25,432 nucleotides of DNA from CAZTDD01 sp964612675 (GCA_964612675.1 CAZTDD010000104.1:1-25432); one strand, 5' to 3'. Shown: positions 16,126 through 23,665, counted from the stretch's first letter. Program-made: numbers and translations. The notes: generated by a model not told the origin, from the sequence alone.

Positions 16126-16201
16126 CCCATTTACCGTCATCGCGACCCCATTCACCGTCATCGCGACCCCATTTATCGTCATCGCGAGCGAAGCGTGGCG
16201 A
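16126..16201. repeat. Three 21-bp tandem units running into a GCGAGCGAAGCGTGGCGAT repeat
   Basis: Units of CCCATTYAYCGTCATCGCGAS occupy 16126-16146, 16147-16167 and 16168-16188, with a degenerate partial unit before them. The last runs directly into GCGAAGCGTGGCGATCTC. That sequence is known from many genomes, where it yields spurious peptides of the type RHCEERSDVAI. Confidence 0.8.
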
Positions 16202-16206
16202 TCTCT

Positions 16207-16252
16207 TCTTTTTTCGTGTTTTCGTGTTTCTTTCGTGCCTTCGTGATTCACT
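16207..16252. repeat. 46-bp dispersed repeat, copy 1
   Basis: This T-rich stretch, ending TTCGTGCCTTCGTGATTCAC, recurs at 17436-17481 in the same orientation with three mismatches by eye. Read on the minus strand it gives NHEGTKETRKHEKRR, a spurious peptide widely seen in bacterial annotation. The two copies bracket the metallophosphoesterase gene. Confidence 0.8.
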
Positions 16253-16282
16253 ATGCCCCCTTCTCACGCAAACCGAGGTCGC

Positions 16283-16311
16283 TTGGCAGTGAGCCGACAG
16301 ATGCGTATCTT
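16283..16311 (+). promoter_or_regulatory. Candidate promoter of the metallophosphoesterase gene
   Basis: TTGGCA (16283-16288, 5 of 6), a 17-base spacer and TATCTT (16306-16311, 4 of 6). Transcription would begin near 16318, about 38 bases before the ATG at 16356. Confidence 0.45.
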
Positions 16312-16355
16312 GTATCTACTCGTGGAACACGCATACCGATTTGGGAGAATCAAAC

Positions 16356-17273
16356 ATGCCCTATTCAAAACGTTCACATTCATTCGTGTTGTTGATCGTA
16401 ATTTCGTCCCTTTTCCTATTCCCCGGCCTTACTGAATCTGCTGAGGATGACGGCTCGTTCTCCGTTATTGTACTGCCCGATACGCAGTTCTACTCGGAGA
16501 CCTACCACGACACCTATACCGCACAAACGCGATGGATACGGGACAACGTCGAGAGCCAGAACATTCAGATGGTCATCCATCTTGGCGACATCGTTCAAAA
16601 CGATAGAGAGAGAAAAGAATGGGAGGTGGCGCGCGGGGCGCATCGGCTTCTTGATGATGCGGTTCCCTATAGTGTCCTTCCCGGCAATCATGATATGGCG
16701 GCGGCAAGCAGAGATTCCACCCTTTACAATGAGTACTTTCCTGTAAGCGATTTCGACGACAATGAATGGTATGGCGGCCATTACGGCGATACGAATGACA
16801 ATAATTTTGTCTATTTCAATTCCGATGGTCTGCAATTCATGGTGTTGAATCTCGAATACGCTCCGAGAGACGAGGTTCTTGAGTGGGCAAACGGTGTGGT
16901 CGAAAAGCACAAAGACCGCCGTGTCATTGTCGCGACCCATCGCTACATGCGCCCGGCGGGAAGAGATGATATCGGCGAGGCCGTTTGGAACAAGCTGGTT
17001 CGTAAGCATAATAACATCTTCATGGTGATTTGCGGTCATGTCGGGGCGTTGACTCTGCAAAACAGCCCGAATGACCATGGCGGAACGGTTTACGAAATGT
17101 TGGTGGATTATCAGAGCATGAACGACGGCGGTCAGGGCTGGCTGCGAATCCTTCGTTTCAAACCGAAAGAGAACGTAATCTCTGTCGAGGAGTACTCTCC
17201 GCTTCTGGATCAATCCAGACGGCAGATCTACCACAACTATCGGCTCTACCACGATATGACAACCGACAACTAA
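16356..17273 (+). CDS. Secreted calcineurin-like metallophosphoesterase
   Basis: A 305-residue protein from the ATG at 16356, with GGGAGA seven bases upstream. It has a signal peptide (core 10-24, cleavage near ESA). Metallophosphoesterase motifs appear in order: D42-T-Q44 (DxQ in place of the usual DxH), G77-D78, G110-NHD113, H195 in ATHR, and G227-H228-VG (last His of GHxH absent). The N-terminal VLPDTQFYSE and QTRWI pattern is typical of a secreted subfamily that often has DxQ. It probably hydrolyses phosphate esters in the periplasm or outside; the substrate is unknown. It is a single gene between two 46-bp direct repeats, with its stop codon inside a 21-bp repeat. Confidence 0.88.
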   Translation: MPYSKRSHSFVLLIVISSLFLFPGLTESAEDDGSFSVIVLPDTQFYSETYHDTYTAQTRWIRDNVESQNIQMVIHLGDIVQNDRERKEWEVARGAHRLLDDAVPYSVLPGNHDMAAASRDSTLYNEYFPVSDFDDNEWYGGHYGDTNDNNFVYFNSDGLQFMVLNLEYAPRDEVLEWANGVVEKHKDRRVIVATHRYMRPAGRDDIGEAVWNKLVRKHNNIFMVICGHVGALTLQNSPNDHGGTVYEMLVDYQSMNDGGQGWLRILRFKPKENVISVEEYSPLLDQSRRQIYHNYRLYHDMTTDN

Positions 17274-17327
17274 GATTCGATCAGTGACAACTGAAATTGG
17301 ATGATTGACAACTAACCTGCGTGTAAC
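17265..17327. repeat. Degenerate 21-bp tandem repeat (three units)
   Basis: GACAACT recurs at exactly 21-base intervals (17265, 17286, 17307). The first two full units agree at about 16 of 21 positions; the third is less conserved. The first unit includes the stop codon of the metallophosphoesterase gene, so the array begins inside the gene. Confidence 0.6.
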
Positions 17328-17624
17328 TGCCCCTCCTCGCAAGCCCGGGAGTGGGTAGCCCCGATTGCTCGAATTCGTCCGCTCGAAGGCAATCGGGGCG
17401 ACGAAGGAGCAAGAGGCCGCTTGGCTTTTTGTCCGTCTTTTCTCGCGTTTTCGTGTTTTTTTCGTGCCTTCGTGATTCACTCTCTTATAGCACTGCGACG
17501 TTCCACTTCCGCTCTTTTCAAAAAAGCTGGACACTCATACAACCGTAGCGTGGTGACGCCTGAACGTACGTATCGTTACGGTCGATAGGTTTCTCAATAC
17601 GTGTAGGGTCGGTTGGTGAGGTGT
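17274..17624. other. Intergenic region with long inverted repeat and dispersed repeat
   Basis: No gene is seen in 351 bases. It holds the 21-bp units, a perfect 11-base inverted repeat GCCCCGATTGC/GCAATCGGGGC (17358-17368, 17389-17399; 20-base loop, no T-run) and the second copy of the 46-bp repeat. Confidence 0.6.
17436..17481. repeat. 46-bp dispersed repeat, copy 2
   Basis: Same orientation as the copy at 16207-16252, with three differences by eye. It encodes the NHEGTKKTRKREKRR-type spurious peptide on the minus strand. Spacing between copies is about 1.2 kb and spans one gene. Confidence 0.8.
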
Positions 17625-18716
17625 ATGCGAATCCAGTCCAATCGAGGGGTACGGCGAAAAACCGTTTCTCCTCTTCTTCTCTCAATCGCGTTATTTGTCA
17701 CCTTTGTCCATGCAGATCGAATCCCCATCCTCCAAGAGGATTTTGAGATCGAGAACGGCGAGGTATACGACCCGAAGGGCCATTACGTTCTGATCGTCGA
17801 CGGTCATTCGTGGGTCATGCTGGACGATACCGTCCTGCCGTCTCCTGCGACGATTATCGAGATCAACAGCGGAGGCGAGGACTTCACCAGCGTTCAATAC
17901 GGAGCGGAAATCCCTGTCGTTCCCGACCTGTTCGAGACCCCGCAAACCATGGCCCGCTTCTCATGGTTGATCGAGATGACCGTTCGCACCAGCAAAACCC
18001 CTTATCGAACTCAGGTGATCGTCTGCAATCAGGTGGAACCGTGGGCCGGGACGGGCGTCACGCTGACAATCCCGGAAAGGCATGAAGAAGAGATTATTCC
18101 GTATCGACTGCTCTTACCTCCGACCGATGACCTCTACACCAAAACCATCCTTTTTGTCATGCATCTGGGAGGGCAAGGATATGTTCTCTTGGGATTTGAC
18201 GACTTGGCGATCACCGCACTGGAAGCACTCGCTCACTTCTCCATGGAGCCGGGCCTCGGAAGTGTAGATACGATGACGACAAACAGCGGCCGAATTTCGT
18301 TCACTGACAGTACCGCCCATCGAGGTGTTACCTCGGCGGAGTATATTCCGGCAGCGGCGTCCGAATCCGGGGCACAACATGAAATCGACATCGACGTGGA
18401 TCTTGACGAGATACCGGGGAAGAATTTCCGTCTTTCGCTGGCGGCGCTCTGCGAATCGGCCCCGTATTCATTTCGAGTCGGCTTGAGAGATAAAGCAAAT
18501 GGTCTGGTTCAGTGGGCTCAAGAAGATGCGGTCCTGACCGAGCCAGACACGTGGCGGGAATTCTCTTGGGTAATCCCGAATATGGAAACCTCAAACCTGG
18601 AGATCGTAATCCAACCCCAGGGACAGGATTCGACGCGCTTCTTCTTCGACGAGGTACTGCTCGAACTCACCTCCGAGCAGCCGCCGACCTCCGTGGGGTC
18701 TTGGGACCTCCATTGA
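17625..18716 (+). CDS. Secreted protein with two beta-sandwich-like halves, function unknown
   Basis: A 363-residue protein from the ATG at 17625, with GGTGAG just upstream. The signal peptide covers residues 1-30 (basic start, core 15-27, VHA cleavage). The mature part is almost all predicted beta strand. It falls into two similar halves, each ending in a characteristic element: FDDLAI (191-196) and FDEVLL (341-346). The second half (about 245-350) has the sequence style of CBM4/9-like carbohydrate-binding jelly rolls, such as an SFRVGLRD strand and a W-x-EFSW strand. This is a weak, by-eye resemblance. There are no catalytic motifs or membrane anchor. It may bind glycans outside the cell. 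It is probably transcribed alone. Confidence 0.75.
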   Translation: MRIQSNRGVRRKTVSPLLLSIALFVTFVHADRIPILQEDFEIENGEVYDPKGHYVLIVDGHSWVMLDDTVLPSPATIIEINSGGEDFTSVQYGAEIPVVPDLFETPQTMARFSWLIEMTVRTSKTPYRTQVIVCNQVEPWAGTGVTLTIPERHEEEIIPYRLLLPPTDDLYTKTILFVMHLGGQGYVLLGFDDLAITALEALAHFSMEPGLGSVDTMTTNSGRISFTDSTAHRGVTSAEYIPAAASESGAQHEIDIDVDLDEIPGKNFRLSLAALCESAPYSFRVGLRDKANGLVQWAQEDAVLTEPDTWREFSWVIPNMETSNLEIVIQPQGQDSTRFFFDEVLLELTSEQPPTSVGSWDLH

Positions 18717-18790
18717 GAGAACCTCGACTTCGTGAAGCCAAGGAGTCTACAAATCCGGCCGCCCGGTCTACCGGGCGCAGTCTACCAATG

Positions 18791-18819
18791 TTGTTGACTT
18801 TAAGGAGGGTGTGTATAAT
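18791..18819 (+). promoter_or_regulatory. Candidate promoter of tRNA-Pro
   Basis: A perfect -10 TATAAT (18814-18819) has TTGTTG (18791-18796) at a 17-base spacing; an overlapping TTGACT has a 14-base spacing. Transcription would start near 18826, some 65 bases before the tRNA. Confidence 0.6.
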
Positions 18820-18890
18820 CCGGGTGTCTCTGAAGGTGCTGTCATTCGGCTGCCCTTCGAGTCGCCGCTGGTTGTCCACAGGAAAACATA

Positions 18891-18964
18891 CGGGGCGTAG
18901 CGCAGCTTGGTAGCGCACCTGGTTTGGGACCAGGGAGTCGTTGGTTCAAATCCAATCGCCCCGA
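18891..18964 (+). tRNA. tRNA-Pro, anticodon UGG
   Basis: A full cloverleaf folds by eye. The acceptor stem is CGGGGCG (18891-18897) with CGCCCCG (18957-18963), discriminator A18964. The D stem is GCGC/GCGC, and the anticodon stem is CCTGG/CCAGG around TTTGGGA, giving anticodon TGG (reads CCN proline codons, CCA best). The T arm has the TTCAAAT loop. C1-G72 is the tRNA-Pro identity pair. The 3' CCA is not encoded. Confidence 0.97.
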
Positions 18965-18970
18965 TTATCG

Positions 18971-19006
18971 AAAGCCCCTAAGTCTACTGGACTTAGGGGC
19001 TTTTCT
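18971..19006 (+). terminator. Rho-independent terminator after tRNA-Pro, possibly bidirectional
   Basis: A 14-base perfect stem, AAAGCCCCTAAGTC (18971-18984) with GACTTAGGGGCTTT (18990-19003), has a 5-base loop and runs into TTTTC. It begins 6 bases after the tRNA. The A-run on the other side allows it also to stop the minus-strand mqnA transcript. Confidence 0.95.
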
Positions 19007-19072
19007 CATGCGGATTTCCGGGGAACCGAGTCGGCCAAAGCATACCTGAGCCAAGATCCGGTCCGGGAGGAC

Positions 19073-19324
19073 TCATGGATCCTGCGACAACGGGACAGCG
19101 ATCTTCTCTTGAATCATGTCGCCGGACTCGGACGGTATTTCTTCTCCGTCTTTGTGAAGAGATTCAAGGTAGCAGCAAATAGCGTCTTCCGCCATTTCGC
19201 GAGCCTCTTCTAAGGTATCGCCTTCCGTCACACACCCGGACACAGCGGGCACATGGACGATATATCCGCCTTCCTCGGCAGGCTTGAAGAGGTCCGCATA
19301 TTTACTGGTTGTGTCACGTTTCAG
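19073..19324 (-). pseudogene. HicB-like antitoxin relic without a usual start codon
   Basis: The reading frame just downstream of mqnA gives a HicB-type sequence: KPAEEGGYIVHVPAVSGC, then TEGDTLEEAREMAEDAI and YLESLHKDGEEIP, ending at a TGA (19073-19075). Those are the core motifs of HicB antitoxins. No ATG, GTG or TTG lies between the preceding stop and the conserved domain; the position where a start is expected (LKRD, 19322-19324) reads CTG with no ribosome site. The preceding stop is the mqnA TGA itself, in the same frame. No hicA is present. It is most likely a decayed antitoxin; rare CTG or ATT initiation, or a tail made by mqnA readthrough, cannot be excluded. Confidence 0.75.
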
Positions 19325-19366
19325 AACTGGAAGAATACCCGATTCGCCCGTCGTTTTCAGAGAAAA

Positions 19367-20185
19367 TCACCGCGCCCGCGTCGACGCCTCCACCGCTCGT
19401 CGCGAAACCCGTTCGGCAAGGTTGAAATACTTTTCGATCCCTTCGAGCTCACGGGGGCCTACATCGTAGGTGATGTTTTCCGTGAGATACCGCTGCATAA
19501 ATTCCACCTTGACCCCGTCCTCGCTGGGCCAACGATTCGCAATTTCCTCAACCGCCGCACACCCCCGTTTCTTTATCTCGAGAAGCAACGGCGTTACAAC
19601 GTTCAAGTCCACATGATCCGCTACCAGCCAACGCGCATACACAAACGGTAACCCCGTCCCCTTCTGCCATTCCTCCCCGAGATCGAAAACATACTCCGCC
19701 GGATGGTCCACAAAATACTTGACATCCCCAATCGTCAAAACCGCCTCCCCCAAAAACAGCCCCTGCTCGACAGGCAAATGATACGCACGGTATTTGGGTC
19801 TCCGTTCGTAAAACTCCTCCAGAACGATCTTCGTCAGAACGCTCGAACTGAGGGAATCCTGCAGAAGCGCTACCGTTTCGATCTCTTCCAGCGGAACCTT
19901 GCTGTGAAGCAATACGCTCCGCACGGGACCGTGAGAAACAACCCCGAGATGCGGCACACTCCGGTAACTCGCATGGAGCTGGTGAATGGTTGAAAGGAGG
20001 GCCATGTCCAGCTCGCCCTCATCGAGAAGATGAGCCAAATCAAAAGGCACAGCCGGCCTGAGCGTCGCTTCCGGCCAAACAGACTCAAACTCGTGGATCA
20101 GTGGCTGAACATTTAAATACGGGGGACAGCCTACCTGATAGGCAGGCCGTTCCCCGGTTGGCATGTTGATCGCTTCGTTACTCAC
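19367..20185 (-). CDS. mqnA: Chorismate dehydratase, futalosine pathway of menaquinone synthesis
   Basis: A 272-residue protein of the MqnA/MqnD periplasmic-binding-protein-like fold. It removes water from chorismate to give 3-enolpyruvylbenzoate, the first futalosine-pathway step. Features: VGCPPYLNVQPLIHEF at about 18-33 (the usual YLNxxPL), a GELDMALLSTI motif at 57-67 that lines the substrate site, a SSVLTKIVLEEF helix near 113, and a GDVKYF region near 152. Chorismate dehydratase is favoured over MqnD by length and the N-terminal YLN motif. The GTG start overlaps the serA stop by four bases (GTGA), so the two are translationally coupled. The other mqn genes are not in the window. Confidence 0.9.
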   Translation of the reverse strand: MSNEAINMPTGERPAYQVGCPPYLNVQPLIHEFESVWPEATLRPAVPFDLAHLLDEGELDMALLSTIHQLHASYRSVPHLGVVSHGPVRSVLLHSKVPLEEIETVALLQDSLSSSVLTKIVLEEFYERRPKYRAYHLPVEQGLFLGEAVLTIGDVKYFVDHPAEYVFDLGEEWQKGTGLPFVYARWLVADHVDLNVVTPLLLEIKKRGCAAVEEIANRWPSEDGVKVEFMQRYLTENITYDVGPRELEGIEKYFNLAERVSRRAVEASTRAR

Positions 20186-21774
20186 ATCAGGTTGACCATC
20201 TTGACGTCAATCACTTGCGGAATCGATTTGATCTCCTTAATTACCTCTTCCGACAAATGGGCGTCAACGTTACATACGGTAAGTGCCTCCCCACCCGGTT
20301 CCTTCCGGCCGAGTGTCAGATCGGCGATGTTAATCCCGGCTTTGCCGACAACCGTCCCCACATGTCCGATAATCCCCGGCTCGTCGCTGTTTCGCAGGCA
20401 CAGGAGATAACCGGTCGGCTTTGCATCGATATGGTACCCATCGATGCGCACAATACGCGGATCGTTCGGAGACACAATCGTTCCGCTCGCCGTCAGTTCC
20501 TGGCTCTTCGATTTCAGTTTCACTGTAATCAGCGAACTGAACCCCTTGGTTTCCTGGGTTTTTGTTTCCGAATACTTGATCCCGCGCTCTTTGGCCAGAT
20601 AAGGCGCGTTCACATCATTCACCGTCTCTTCGAGAATCGGAGTCAACAGACCTTTCAGAACGGTGAGTGTGAGGAACGATGTATCCACCTCGCCGATTTC
20701 ACCGCTGTGAATGATTTCCACATGCTCCAGCTGACCGGACAGCAGCTGAACTGTAAACATCCCCAGTTTCTCAGCCACCGGCTGATACGGTCCTAAGACG
20801 CTTTTTAGCTTCGGCGGAACTGCGGGAATATTGATCGCGTTCTTTACCTCGCCGCCGCTTAATGCCTCAACAACCTGATTCGCGATAGCGATGGCAACGT
20901 TCTCCTGCGCCTCGGATGTCGATGCCCCGAGGTGCGGTGTGCAGACACATTGGGGATGCTTCAGTAGCGGGTGATCCGGGTCCGGCGGCTCTTTCTCAAA
21001 CACATCGAGACCAACTCCGGCAACCTGCCCGGAATCCAGCGCTTCCAACAACGCATCTTCGTCGATAATCCCGCCGCGAGCGCAATTGATGATGAAGACT
21101 CCCTTCTTCATCTTCGCGAACGCCTCTTTGTCCACCATATGACGAGTGTCGTCGTTGAGAACGCAATGGAACGTAATGAAGTCCGATTGCGCGTAAATCG
21201 TATCCAAATCGGCCGGTTTGAACCCCATCTGGGCGATTCGTTCGTCTGCACAGAATGGGTCGTACGCCAATACCTTCATCCCAAACGCCATTGCGCGGCT
21301 GCCGACGATACTGCCGACACGCCCCGCTCCAATCACACCCAACGTTTTCTCGTAAAGTTCAACACCCTTGTACTTGCCTTTGTCCCATCGTCCTTCGCGC
21401 ATCGATTGGCTGGCTTGCGAGATGTTACGTGCCAGGCTCGCCATGTGCGCCCAGGCGTGTTCGGCGGTGGAAATCGTATTCCCGCCGGGGGTATTCATGA
21501 TAATGATCCCGCGCTGTGTGGCCGCCTGGCGGTCCACGTTGTCCACACCGACACCCGCTCGACCGATGACCTTCAACCGGTCCGCTTTCGCGATGATATC
21601 CGGTGTGACCTTCGTCGCGCTGCGAATGATCAGAGCGTCATAGTCTCCAATCACAGACCCGAGCTCATCGGGAGACATGCCCACTTTGACATCCACCTCG
21701 ATGTCCGGTGCGTCCCGAAAAATCTTAACTGCATCTTCGGCCAGTTTGTCACTGACAAGAACTTTGTGAGTCAT
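20182..21774 (-). CDS. serA: D-3-phosphoglycerate dehydrogenase, long form with ACT domain
   Basis: A 530-residue enzyme oxidising 3-phosphoglycerate to 3-phosphohydroxypyruvate, the first step of serine synthesis. The NAD-binding GAGRVG is at 149-154. The catalytic triad is R233 (NCARGG), E262 (VFEKEPP) and H281 (TPHLGAS). An intervening ASB-type domain (about 310-450) and a C-terminal ACT domain (about 455-530, beginning LLCLRNSDEPGIIGHVG) mark the type-1, potentially serine-regulated form. The ATG at 21774 has GGGAG eleven bases upstream. It follows a class V aminotransferase by 33 bases, consistent with consecutive steps. Confidence 0.97.
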   Translation of the reverse strand: MTHKVLVSDKLAEDAVKIFRDAPDIEVDVKVGMSPDELGSVIGDYDALIIRSATKVTPDIIAKADRLKVIGRAGVGVDNVDRQAATQRGIIIMNTPGGNTISTAEHAWAHMASLARNISQASQSMREGRWDKGKYKGVELYEKTLGVIGAGRVGSIVGSRAMAFGMKVLAYDPFCADERIAQMGFKPADLDTIYAQSDFITFHCVLNDDTRHMVDKEAFAKMKKGVFIINCARGGIIDEDALLEALDSGQVAGVGLDVFEKEPPDPDHPLLKHPQCVCTPHLGASTSEAQENVAIAIANQVVEALSGGEVKNAINIPAVPPKLKSVLGPYQPVAEKLGMFTVQLLSGQLEHVEIIHSGEIGEVDTSFLTLTVLKGLLTPILEETVNDVNAPYLAKERGIKYSETKTQETKGFSSLITVKLKSKSQELTASGTIVSPNDPRIVRIDGYHIDAKPTGYLLCLRNSDEPGIIGHVGTVVGKAGINIADLTLGRKEPGGEALTVCNVDAHLSEEVIKEIKSIPQVIDVKMVNLM

Positions 21775-21807
21775 AGTGTTATTTACTCCCGTCCCATTTT
21801 GTTTAGA

Positions 21808-22986
21808 TCAGTCGGTTATCGATTCGAGTTTCGGCCATTCGCGGTTCAGGATCTCGACTGCCACGTCGATACCCTTGCCGGTCGGAACGCTGTGGCCCAG
21901 GTCCGCCAATACCATCCCCGTGGCCGTGAGCATGTATGGAACATCCATACGATCCGCGTACCCCATATGCGAAAACCGGAAAATCTTCCCTTTCAGCTGC
22001 GCCTGGCCGCCCGCGATGGTGATCCCGAACTTGTTCCGAAGCGTCTTCACAATCGCTCCACCGTCCACTCCTTCAGGGGCTTTGATCGCCGTAAGGCCGT
22101 TGTACGGCACCTTTGCGAACATCTCAAGCCCAAGCGCTTTCACTCCGGCGCGCATCGCCTCACCCAGGATCTCGTGACGGCGCATCGCGCGGTTGTAGCC
22201 CTCGTTCCGGAACGCTTTGAGCGATTCGCGCAGTCCCATAATCAGGTTCACTCCGGGTGTATAAGGTGTTGTTTGACCTTCCAACGATTTCTTGTACTTC
22301 CGCAAATCCAGATAATACCGCGGGCACGTTGACTTTTCGTTCAGTTTCCACGCTTTCTCGCTGAGGCTGATAAACGCAAGTCCCGGGGGAATGGTCAGTG
22401 CTTTGTGACCGCCTCCCACAACCACATCGACTCCCCATTCGTCGGTCAACAGCGGGGTCGCGCCCAGTGAACTTGTAGCGTCGATGACCATCACGGCATC
22501 CGTTTTCCCGACGATCTCCGCGATGGCTTTTGCGTCCGTCACAATCCCCGTACTCGTCTCGGATAGTGTCGTATAGACCGCTTTCGTTTCGGGATTCTTC
22601 TTCAGCGCTTCTTCGATAGCGCTCGGTTCAACGGGATATCCCCACTCGACGTCGATATTGACGGTGTTCACTCCGTAAGCCGTACAGATTTCCGCCCAGC
22701 GTTCTCCGAACTTCCCTCCGCGCACGCAAATCGCGGTGTCGCCGGGCGAGAGCAGGTTCGAAACCGAGGCTTCCATCGCTCCGGTTGCTGAAGAAAGAAC
22801 GATATACACGTCGCGCTCCGTGCGGACAACGTATTTCAGGTTGTCAGCGACTTCCACAAAGTACTCGCTGAAAACCGGTGAACGGTGGTGCGTGATCGGC
22901 GCTCCTAGTGCCTGCAATACATACGGCGGTACCTCGGTTGGACCGGGGGAGTAGAGCCGAGTCTTCATATCTGGTCGTGCGGTCAT
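21808..22986 (-). CDS. Class V aminotransferase (AGXT/SerC-like), probable phosphoserine transaminase
   Basis: A 392-residue PLP enzyme from the ATG at 22986, with GGAGG nine bases upstream. A frame open 168 bases further upstream adds 56 unrelated residues and was rejected. The N-terminal SPGPTEVPP and SATGAMEA motifs are typical of the alanine-glyoxylate/serine-pyruvate aminotransferase family. The PLP-bearing lysine is K195 in GGGHKAL, after VIDATSSLGATPL (D169). In several bacteria and archaea without classical SerC, such an enzyme next to serA acts as phosphoserine aminotransferase. That is the likely job here, by context. Serine-glyoxylate or alanine-glyoxylate activity is the alternative. 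Confidence 0.9.
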   Translation of the reverse strand: MTARPDMKTRLYSPGPTEVPPYVLQALGAPITHHRSPVFSEYFVEVADNLKYVVRTERDVYIVLSSATGAMEASVSNLLSPGDTAICVRGGKFGERWAEICTAYGVNTVNIDVEWGYPVEPSAIEEALKKNPETKAVYTTLSETSTGIVTDAKAIAEIVGKTDAVMVIDATSSLGATPLLTDEWGVDVVVGGGHKALTIPPGLAFISLSEKAWKLNEKSTCPRYYLDLRKYKKSLEGQTTPYTPGVNLIMGLRESLKAFRNEGYNRAMRRHEILGEAMRAGVKALGLEMFAKVPYNGLTAIKAPEGVDGGAIVKTLRNKFGITIAGGQAQLKGKIFRFSHMGYADRMDVPYMLTATGMVLADLGHSVPTGKGIDVAVEILNREWPKLESITD

Positions 22987-23028
22987 TTTTATAATCCTCC
23001 GATTGGTTTGAACGATCTGATTCGGGGT

Positions 23029-23044
23029 GGGAACAAAGGTTCCC
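23029..23044 (-). promoter_or_regulatory. Hairpin in the aminotransferase-serA leader
   Basis: GGGAAC/GTTCCC (23029-23034, 23039-23044) with a 4-base loop lies between the promoter candidate and the ribosome site of the aminotransferase. It has no T-run after it. It may affect mRNA stability; no riboswitch class was recognised. Confidence 0.35.
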
Positions 23045-23064
23045 GCAACTGGAATGAAACACCT

Positions 23065-23094
23065 ACTATAAAGTGCGTATGGCGGAGGGGTCAA
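23065..23094 (-). promoter_or_regulatory. Candidate promoter of aminotransferase-serA-mqnA operon
   Basis: On the minus strand, TTGACC (23089-23094, 5 of 6), an 18-base spacer and TATAGT (23065-23070, 5 of 6). Transcription would start near 23058, leaving a leader of about 70 bases. It lies just after the pgpA stop, so this operon can be expressed apart from rimO-pgpA. Confidence 0.5.
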
Positions 23095-23122
23095 CGGCTC
23101 ACCGGATCGAACGGCGATGCAA

Positions 23123-23614
23123 TCACAACAACCAACGATACATTGCATGCACAATCAGACAGCTATACAGCCCCGCTATCAGGTCATCGATTACTATTCC
23201 GATCCCCCCCGGAAGCTCCTGCAGACGATAAGCCGGCGGCAGCTTCACTATATCCATTATACGAAACGCCACAAATGCCGACAGCGCAGGCCCCCATCCT
23301 GCAGGAAGCGCATAAACCGCCACGAAATACCCCGCGATCTCGTCCACAGTAATCCGTGAATCGTCCTTTGTCCCGTAATGACGATCCGCCGTCTCCGCCG
23401 TAACAATGGCGATACACGAAACAATACCGACGATCAGGATACCGGACAGCCAGCGATCCGCCGTAAACGCCTCGGGGAACAGAAAACGATGAAGGACTAG
23501 AGCAACCAATGTACCCCAGGTACCCGAAACCGGCAGAAATCCGCTGCCAAAACCTGTCGCCACTGCAAGAGAAACCGCTTTCACAGGGCCGATGGAAGAT
23601 AGTTTACTCACCAA
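23123..23614 (-). CDS. pgpA: Phosphatidylglycerophosphatase A
   Basis: A 163-residue membrane enzyme that dephosphorylates phosphatidylglycerophosphate to phosphatidylglycerol. Family motifs: GFGSGFLPVSGTWGTL (21-36), KDDSRITVDEIAGY (83-96, with the acidic pair D91-E92), FRIMDIVKLPP (117-127) and GGIGIVIDD (136-144). Hydrophobic segments at about 33-46, 57-73, 95-118 and 140-158 fit an integral membrane protein. The start is TTG at 23614 or GTG at 23611; AAGGAAA lies about 12 bases upstream. It follows rimO by 51 bases. Confidence 0.95.
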   Translation of the reverse strand: MVSKLSSIGPVKAVSLAVATGFGSGFLPVSGTWGTLVALVLHRFLFPEAFTADRWLSGILIVGIVSCIAIVTAETADRHYGTKDDSRITVDEIAGYFVAVYALPAGWGPALSAFVAFRIMDIVKLPPAYRLQELPGGIGIVIDDLIAGLYSCLIVHAMYRWLL

Positions 23615-23665
23615 TAACTCAGACTTTCCTTTTCGCGACTCGTTGATCTTGAGCTCAACCAGGCT

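Noticed and set aside
16416..17534. Minus-strand open frame of 372 residues
   Set aside because: It is antisense to the metallophosphoesterase gene, and its start lies just beyond the 46-bp dispersed repeat. The codon pattern fits the plus-strand gene.
20971..22332. Plus-strand open frame of 453 residues
   Set aside because: It is antisense to serA and the aminotransferase, both with full catalytic motifs. The product is Arg- and His-rich, as expected for a shadow.
22987..23154. Longer start for the aminotransferase
   Set aside because: It adds 56 residues without homology and spans the promoter candidate, the leader hairpin and a perfect ribosome site for the ATG at 22986.
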